From: RGIG7949 sp045628845
GTDB taxonomy: Bacteria; Bacillota; Clostridia; Oscillospirales; Oscillospiraceae
Direction: 5' to 3'
Length of the DNA: 17,015 nucleotides
NCBI GenBank assembly: GCA_045628845.1
Contig: JAZQQE010000043.1
Coordinates: 1 to 17,015 of the forward strand
Shown here piece by piece: positions 14,097 to 17,015 of this stretch (its first letter is position 1; each line of letters opens with the position of its first letter). The notes under the pieces are model-generated. The model worked only from the letters and a program-made list of their open reading frames with translations, ran no database searches and had not been told where the DNA came from. The position numbers and the translations under genes are program-made.

Positions 14097-14429
14097 GTGA
14101 AATCAATGAAAGGCTATTGGGTATTCTCAATCTTATCCCTGCTTGTTCCTCTTCTCTATTTGTCGATGTATCTTCCGATTTGGAACGGCAAAGGCCTTTC
14201 ACTTGCAAATCCGGGAGTACTGCCGCTCATTCTCTTCATTTTTCAATGTATATGTGTTATATTCGCGATTTTGCGCCTGGTGATCGTTAATCTGCGGAAT
14301 AGCGATAATTGCTTGATGACTTTTGTGTCCGGTTTCTTTTTTGTCTGTTCACTTGTCCTTACATGCTTCTTCGGCTTCATTTTTATGTTGGAGCTGTTTA
14401 ACATTCCGTGGTTTCCTGCCCAGCAATAA
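14097..14429 (+). CDS. Small three-segment membrane protein of unknown function
   Basis: The 110-residue protein has three clear hydrophobic segments (about residues 7-27, 39-62 and 73-97) and a short polar tail. It contains no motif that I recognise. The frame starts at GTG 14097; an ATG three codons later (14106) is equally possible, and neither has a strong ribosome site. Codon use is much more AT-rich than in the flanking genes, with many codons ending in T or A and almost none of the GC-rich bias seen elsewhere, suggesting recent arrival. A strong terminator follows about 30 bases after the stop, which supports a real transcription unit. Confidence 0.6.
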   Translation: MKSMKGYWVFSILSLLVPLLYLSMYLPIWNGKGLSLANPGVLPLILFIFQCICVIFAILRLVIVNLRNSDNCLMTFVSGFFFVCSLVLTCFFGFIFMLELFNIPWFPAQQ

Positions 14430-14461
14430 AATAGATCCCGTTTTTTCGGGCAGTAAAATTA

Positions 14462-14508
14462 CCCGCCGAAAAGGAATTCTATTTTCCTTTTCGGCGGGTT
14501 TTCTTTTT
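14462..14508 (+). terminator. Strong intrinsic terminator
   Basis: CCCGCCGAAAAGGAA (14462-14476) pairs perfectly with TTCCTTTTCGGCGGG (14484-14498), a 15-bp stem with a 7-nt loop, followed by TTTTCTTTTTT. It ends the unit containing the small membrane protein and insulates the BlaI-type operon. Confidence 0.92.
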
Positions 14509-14558
14509 TCAAATATGTCCTTATCCGGCGGTCCCGTTCCGAAAGGGATTATTTTCTG

Positions 14559-14602
14559 TTGACAAATGTAAACAGCGTCGCTATAATGTGTTTACATTTG
14601 TA
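14559..14602 (+). promoter_or_regulatory. Promoter and two BlaI/MecI-type operators
   Basis: TTGACA (14559-14564), a 17-base spacer and TATAAT (14582-14587) form a consensus promoter. TACATTTGTA (14593-14602) matches the TACA-NN-TGTA box bound by BlaI/MecI repressors, and GACAAATGTA (14561-14570) matches it but for one base. Together they form a 13-bp inverted repeat, ACAAATGTAAACA (14562-14574) and TGTTTACATTTGT (14589-14601). One box covers the -35 element and the other the start of transcription, so repressor binding would shut the promoter. Confidence 0.88.
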
Positions 14603-14624
14603 GACAAAAAGGATGGGCTTCAAA

Positions 14625-15014
14625 ATGGATGAACACGGCATCAGTCTTACCTCGGCGGAGTGGAGCGTAATGGAATGTCTTTGGGAGCGCTCACCGCTCA
14701 CCGGGCGGGATATGACTGACCTGATGTCGGATCGCTGCGGTTGGAGCCGCAGTACGACGCTGACTCTGCTGAGCCGTCTGGAGGCAAAGGGCGCGGTGTC
14801 GGCAGTCTCCGACAGCGGCAAAAAGGTCTTTTATCCGCTCGTCTGCCGCGAGGACGCCGCCATGCATGAGACCGAGGACCTGCTTGAGAGAGTGTATAAG
14901 GGCAGCGTCAGCCTCATGGTGAGCTCACTTACGCGCAGGCAGTCGCTCTCCCGGGAAGAGATAAGCGAGCTGTATGCGATCTTGAAAGAAATGGAGGCCG
15001 ACGGAGATGCTTGA
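14625..15014 (+). CDS. BlaI/MecI-family transcriptional repressor
   Basis: The 129-residue protein has the winged-helix domain of BlaI/MecI/CopY regulators: LTSAEWSVMECLWERSPLTGRDMTDLM, then the recognition region WSRSTTLTLLSRLEAKGAVSAV and the wing with KVFYPLV. A C-terminal helical dimerisation part ends LSREEISELYAILKEMEADG. BlaI repressors bind TACA-NN-TGTA boxes and are inactivated by cleavage when the partner sensor protease is triggered. ATG 14625 fits family length; the upstream in-frame ATG 14613 directly abuts AAAAAGG with no spacer. Two matching boxes lie at the promoter, so it should be autorepressed. Its stop overlaps the start of the M56 peptidase by 8 bases. Confidence 0.93.
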   Translation: MDEHGISLTSAEWSVMECLWERSPLTGRDMTDLMSDRCGWSRSTTLTLLSRLEAKGAVSAVSDSGKKVFYPLVCREDAAMHETEDLLERVYKGSVSLMVSSLTRRQSLSREEISELYAILKEMEADGDA

Positions 15015-16848
15015 ATGGGTAATATCTTCCGCAATTCTGCTTCTGGTGATCATCGCGCTGCGTTTTGCTCTCAAAGGCAGGATCAGTCTGCGCCTGCAAT
15101 ACGCGCTGTGGGGACTTGTCCTGCTGCGTCTGCTCGTGCCGGTGAGCCTCGGCTCGACGGGCCTCAGCATCGGGAATCTGACGCGGAAAGCCGCCGAGAC
15201 GGAGACCGTCCAAACGATAGCCGGTATCGCGCGCAGCGAGCTTCCCCGCATGAGCTACCGCGCCGCCTACGACGACGTAGCAGACGAATACGCGGCGCGC
15301 GGCGTCGACATATCGGAGATACCCGAGGCGGACTTCTCGGAGACCGTCGAATACGAGATACTCGACCGCATGAGCGGTACCAAGACCATCGCCGAAGTCC
15401 TGATGTGCATCTGGGGCGCGGGAGCTGCCGCCGTCGCCATCGTACTGGCCGCCTCCAACATCCGCTTTGCCGTCCGTCTGAAAAAGGCGCGGCGCAGGCT
15501 TGACGGGCAGACCGGAAGCCTGCCCGTGTACGTCTCGGCAGGCCTCGATACGCCCTGTCTTTTCGGGCTGTTCCGCCCGGCGGTCTACGTTACGCCGGAG
15601 GCGGCGTCTGACGCCGTTCTGCTGCGTCACGCAGTTGAGCACGAGCTGACGCACTATCACCACGGCGACCACGTTTGGTCGCTCCTGCGCGGGGTCTGTC
15701 TCGCTCTGCACTGGTTCGATCCGCTCGTATGGTGGGCCGCCGTGCTGTCCCGCCGCGATTCCGAGCTCGCGTGTGACGAGGCGACCGTGAAAAGGCTCGG
15801 AGAATCCGAGCGCGCGGCATACGGCCGTACGCTTATAGAAATGACCTGCCGCAAGCGTCCGGCGCTGCTGCTCACGGCAACTACCATGACAGGCGGCAGA
15901 AGCAGCATCAGGGAAAGGATACTGATGATAGCAAAAAAGCCGAAAACGGCGGTCTATACGCTCATCGCCGTGATACTTATCATTGCCGTCGCCGCGGGCT
16001 GTACGTTCACCGGGGCGAAAGACAGCGTTCCTTCATCGGATGTACCGCAGGGTACGGCAGAACCCGATTCGAGCGGGCAGAATGAAAACGACGGCAGCAC
16101 AGCGACCTCGCCCGCCGACTTTGTCGATGAGCTCTTTGCATCCGGCGATGTCGGGCTCACGCTGTACCTCGCGAACGAAGGAGCGCAAAACACCTGCCCC
16201 GCAGGCGAGTGGTATGCCGGGCGCTTCAAGGTCCTGATGAGCTGCTACGAATGGACCTCGCTCCCCATGCCGCTGCCCGAGCCGAGCCTCTTCTGGCTCA
16301 CCGCCGTCTCCGCCGACGGAACAGAAAGCATGACCTTCTGGGCAAACGGCGGCGCGGGAATGGTGCAGTACGAGGACGGGAGCGAGCCGAGGTTCTGGAG
16401 CGCGAAGGCGGCGGACGGCTCCGGCGGCTCAATAGCAAATGACGTCAGATTCGAATTTTATAACCTGGAAGTGGATCACTCCCGTATATCCTTTTCCCTT
16501 GATGGAAGTGCCGAGGACGCCGCAGATTTCTTTGTCCACAACGCCTACGGGTCACACATGATGTCCCTCTCTTCCGGAAGTGCATACGGCATGAGCGATT
16601 ACGAGGTCATTGAGTGGAACGTCCTCAGGGTGAGCGAAACCGATGACGCAGTGGTCGGAATGTTCCAATGCGCCTTTACTCCGCAGGATTTCGATTCCCC
16701 GGCCATCTGGGCAGGCAACACCGACTACGGCACGGGTCAATATCAGGGCAAGCTCACGTGGTCCCGGGAATTCGTATTACAAAAGCAGGACGATGGCTGT
16801 TGGCACTGCATTGATCTCGGTACGGGAGGCGCAGCCCTGCCCGAATAA
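15007..16848 (+). CDS. BlaR1-like M56 membrane metallopeptidase with a non-PBP C-terminal domain
   Basis: The 613-residue protein has membrane segments at about residues 5-21, 32-47 and 128-148 and a fourth at about 314-332, as in BlaR1/MecR1. The cytoplasmic M56 zinc protease domain has HELTH (212-216) and the third ligand Glu253 in DSELACDEA. Beyond the last membrane segment, where BlaR1 has a penicillin-binding domain, there are about 280 residues with no SxxK, SxN or KTG motifs. A Ser/Gly/Glu-rich linker (about 335-365) leads to a domain of strands with several Cys and Trp. The protein should cleave the BlaI-type repressor when an outside signal is sensed, but probably not a beta-lactam. 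ATG 15007 is preceded by GGAG and overlaps the repressor gene. Confidence 0.9.
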   Translation: MLEWVISSAILLLVIIALRFALKGRISLRLQYALWGLVLLRLLVPVSLGSTGLSIGNLTRKAAETETVQTIAGIARSELPRMSYRAAYDDVADEYAARGVDISEIPEADFSETVEYEILDRMSGTKTIAEVLMCIWGAGAAAVAIVLAASNIRFAVRLKKARRRLDGQTGSLPVYVSAGLDTPCLFGLFRPAVYVTPEAASDAVLLRHAVEHELTHYHHGDHVWSLLRGVCLALHWFDPLVWWAAVLSRRDSELACDEATVKRLGESERAAYGRTLIEMTCRKRPALLLTATTMTGGRSSIRERILMIAKKPKTAVYTLIAVILIIAVAAGCTFTGAKDSVPSSDVPQGTAEPDSSGQNENDGSTATSPADFVDELFASGDVGLTLYLANEGAQNTCPAGEWYAGRFKVLMSCYEWTSLPMPLPEPSLFWLTAVSADGTESMTFWANGGAGMVQYEDGSEPRFWSAKAADGSGGSIANDVRFEFYNLEVDHSRISFSLDGSAEDAADFFVHNAYGSHMMSLSSGSAYGMSDYEVIEWNVLRVSETDDAVVGMFQCAFTPQDFDSPAIWAGNTDYGTGQYQGKLTWSREFVLQKQDDGCWHCIDLGTGGAALPE

Positions 16849-16888
16849 ACAGGGCGATATTCCGCAGCACAGCGGCAGAAGACAATAT

Positions 16889-16930
16889 AAAAGCATCCGT
16901 ACGTTTGGAACGTGCGGATGCTTTTCTTTT
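16889..16930 (+). terminator. Intrinsic terminator between convergent genes
   Basis: AAAAGCATCCG (16889-16899) pairs with CGGATGCTTTT (16915-16925). The stem continues by a T-G wobble and ACGT/ACGT to a 5-nt loop, giving 16 pairs, then CTTTTTATT. Facing A/T tracts allow it to act on both strands, ending the M56 gene and the convergent gene at 16960. Confidence 0.9.
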
Positions 16931-16959
16931 TATTATTGTTATTATTGGCGCTTTTGCCG

Positions 16960-17015
16960 TCAGTCGAGCAGGCCGGTGAGCACGGCGCGCAGTCTCGGCT
17001 GCATATAGTGCTCGT
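16960..17015 (-). CDS. C-terminal tail of a gene leaving the window
   Basis: On the minus strand a frame open from the window edge ends at TGA (16962-16960) and encodes EHYMQPRLRAVLTGLLD. It is convergent with the M56 peptidase gene, and the shared terminator lies between them. GC-rich codon use fits a real gene of this genome. Seventeen residues are too few to name the family. Confidence 0.55.
   Translation of the reverse strand, partial: EHYMQPRLRAVLTGLLD

Noticed and set aside
15007..16848. A beta-lactam sensor (true BlaR1/MecR1)
   Set aside because: The protease part fits, but the exported domain lacks the SxxK, SxN and KTG motifs needed to bind beta-lactams.

Overview
The window is about 60% GC with AT-rich intergenic regions. 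Genes carry strong Shine-Dalgarno sites and vegetative sigma-A type promoters. Several lipoproteins share very similar signal peptides. The families present (clostripain, DUF3842, ECF S component, BlaI/M56 pair, DHHW, DUF4368 serine recombinase) point to a GC-rich, probably gut-associated member of the Clostridia. The species cannot be told from the sequence.

Layout. (1) 1-250: the last 55 codons of a large serine recombinase, ending in a terminator hairpin that overlaps its stop codon. This is probably the right end of an integrated element. (2) 250-2016, minus strand: an operon of SPFH membrane protein, ribbon-helix-helix regulator and DUF1648 membrane protein. Its promoter is overlaid by two identical palindromes, a likely operator for the regulator. 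(3) 2028-3255, minus strand: DUF3842, then an ECF transporter substrate-binding subunit with its own promoter and a roughly 140-nt leader that has alternative terminator/antiterminator folds, a candidate riboswitch I cannot classify. (4) 3345-4513, plus strand: a lipoprotein of unknown function behind a leader with alternative hairpins. (5) 4518-6282, minus strand: a 5'-nucleotidase/metallophosphoesterase lipoprotein. (6) 6312-10016, minus strand: a two-gene operon of a transglutaminase-like lipoprotein and a clostripain-family cysteine protease lipoprotein. (7) 10030-10385: a roughly 350-bp non-coding region with three stacked hairpin-plus-T-run signals and then two tandem cloverleaf-like palindrome units of 100 and 98 bp. 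(8) 10358-13970, plus strand: a Xer-type tyrosine recombinase, an AlgI-like MBOAT acyltransferase and a DHHW (AlgJ/AlgX-like) protein in one tight operon, the last two probably acetylating a surface polymer. (9) 14097-14508: a small AT-richer membrane protein and a strong terminator. (10) 14559-16925: a BlaI/MecI-type repressor and an M56 membrane metallopeptidase, with two BlaI-type boxes at the promoter. The peptidase lacks a recognisable penicillin-binding sensor, so it probably senses something other than beta-lactams. (11) 16960-17015: the tail of a minus-strand gene leaving the window.

The main theme is cell-envelope biology: exported enzymes, surface acylation, envelope-stress style sensors and membrane transport. 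The most unusual object is the tandem three-armed palindromic structure at 10157-10356. It lies upstream of the recombinase promoter, so it is not part of that gene's leader.
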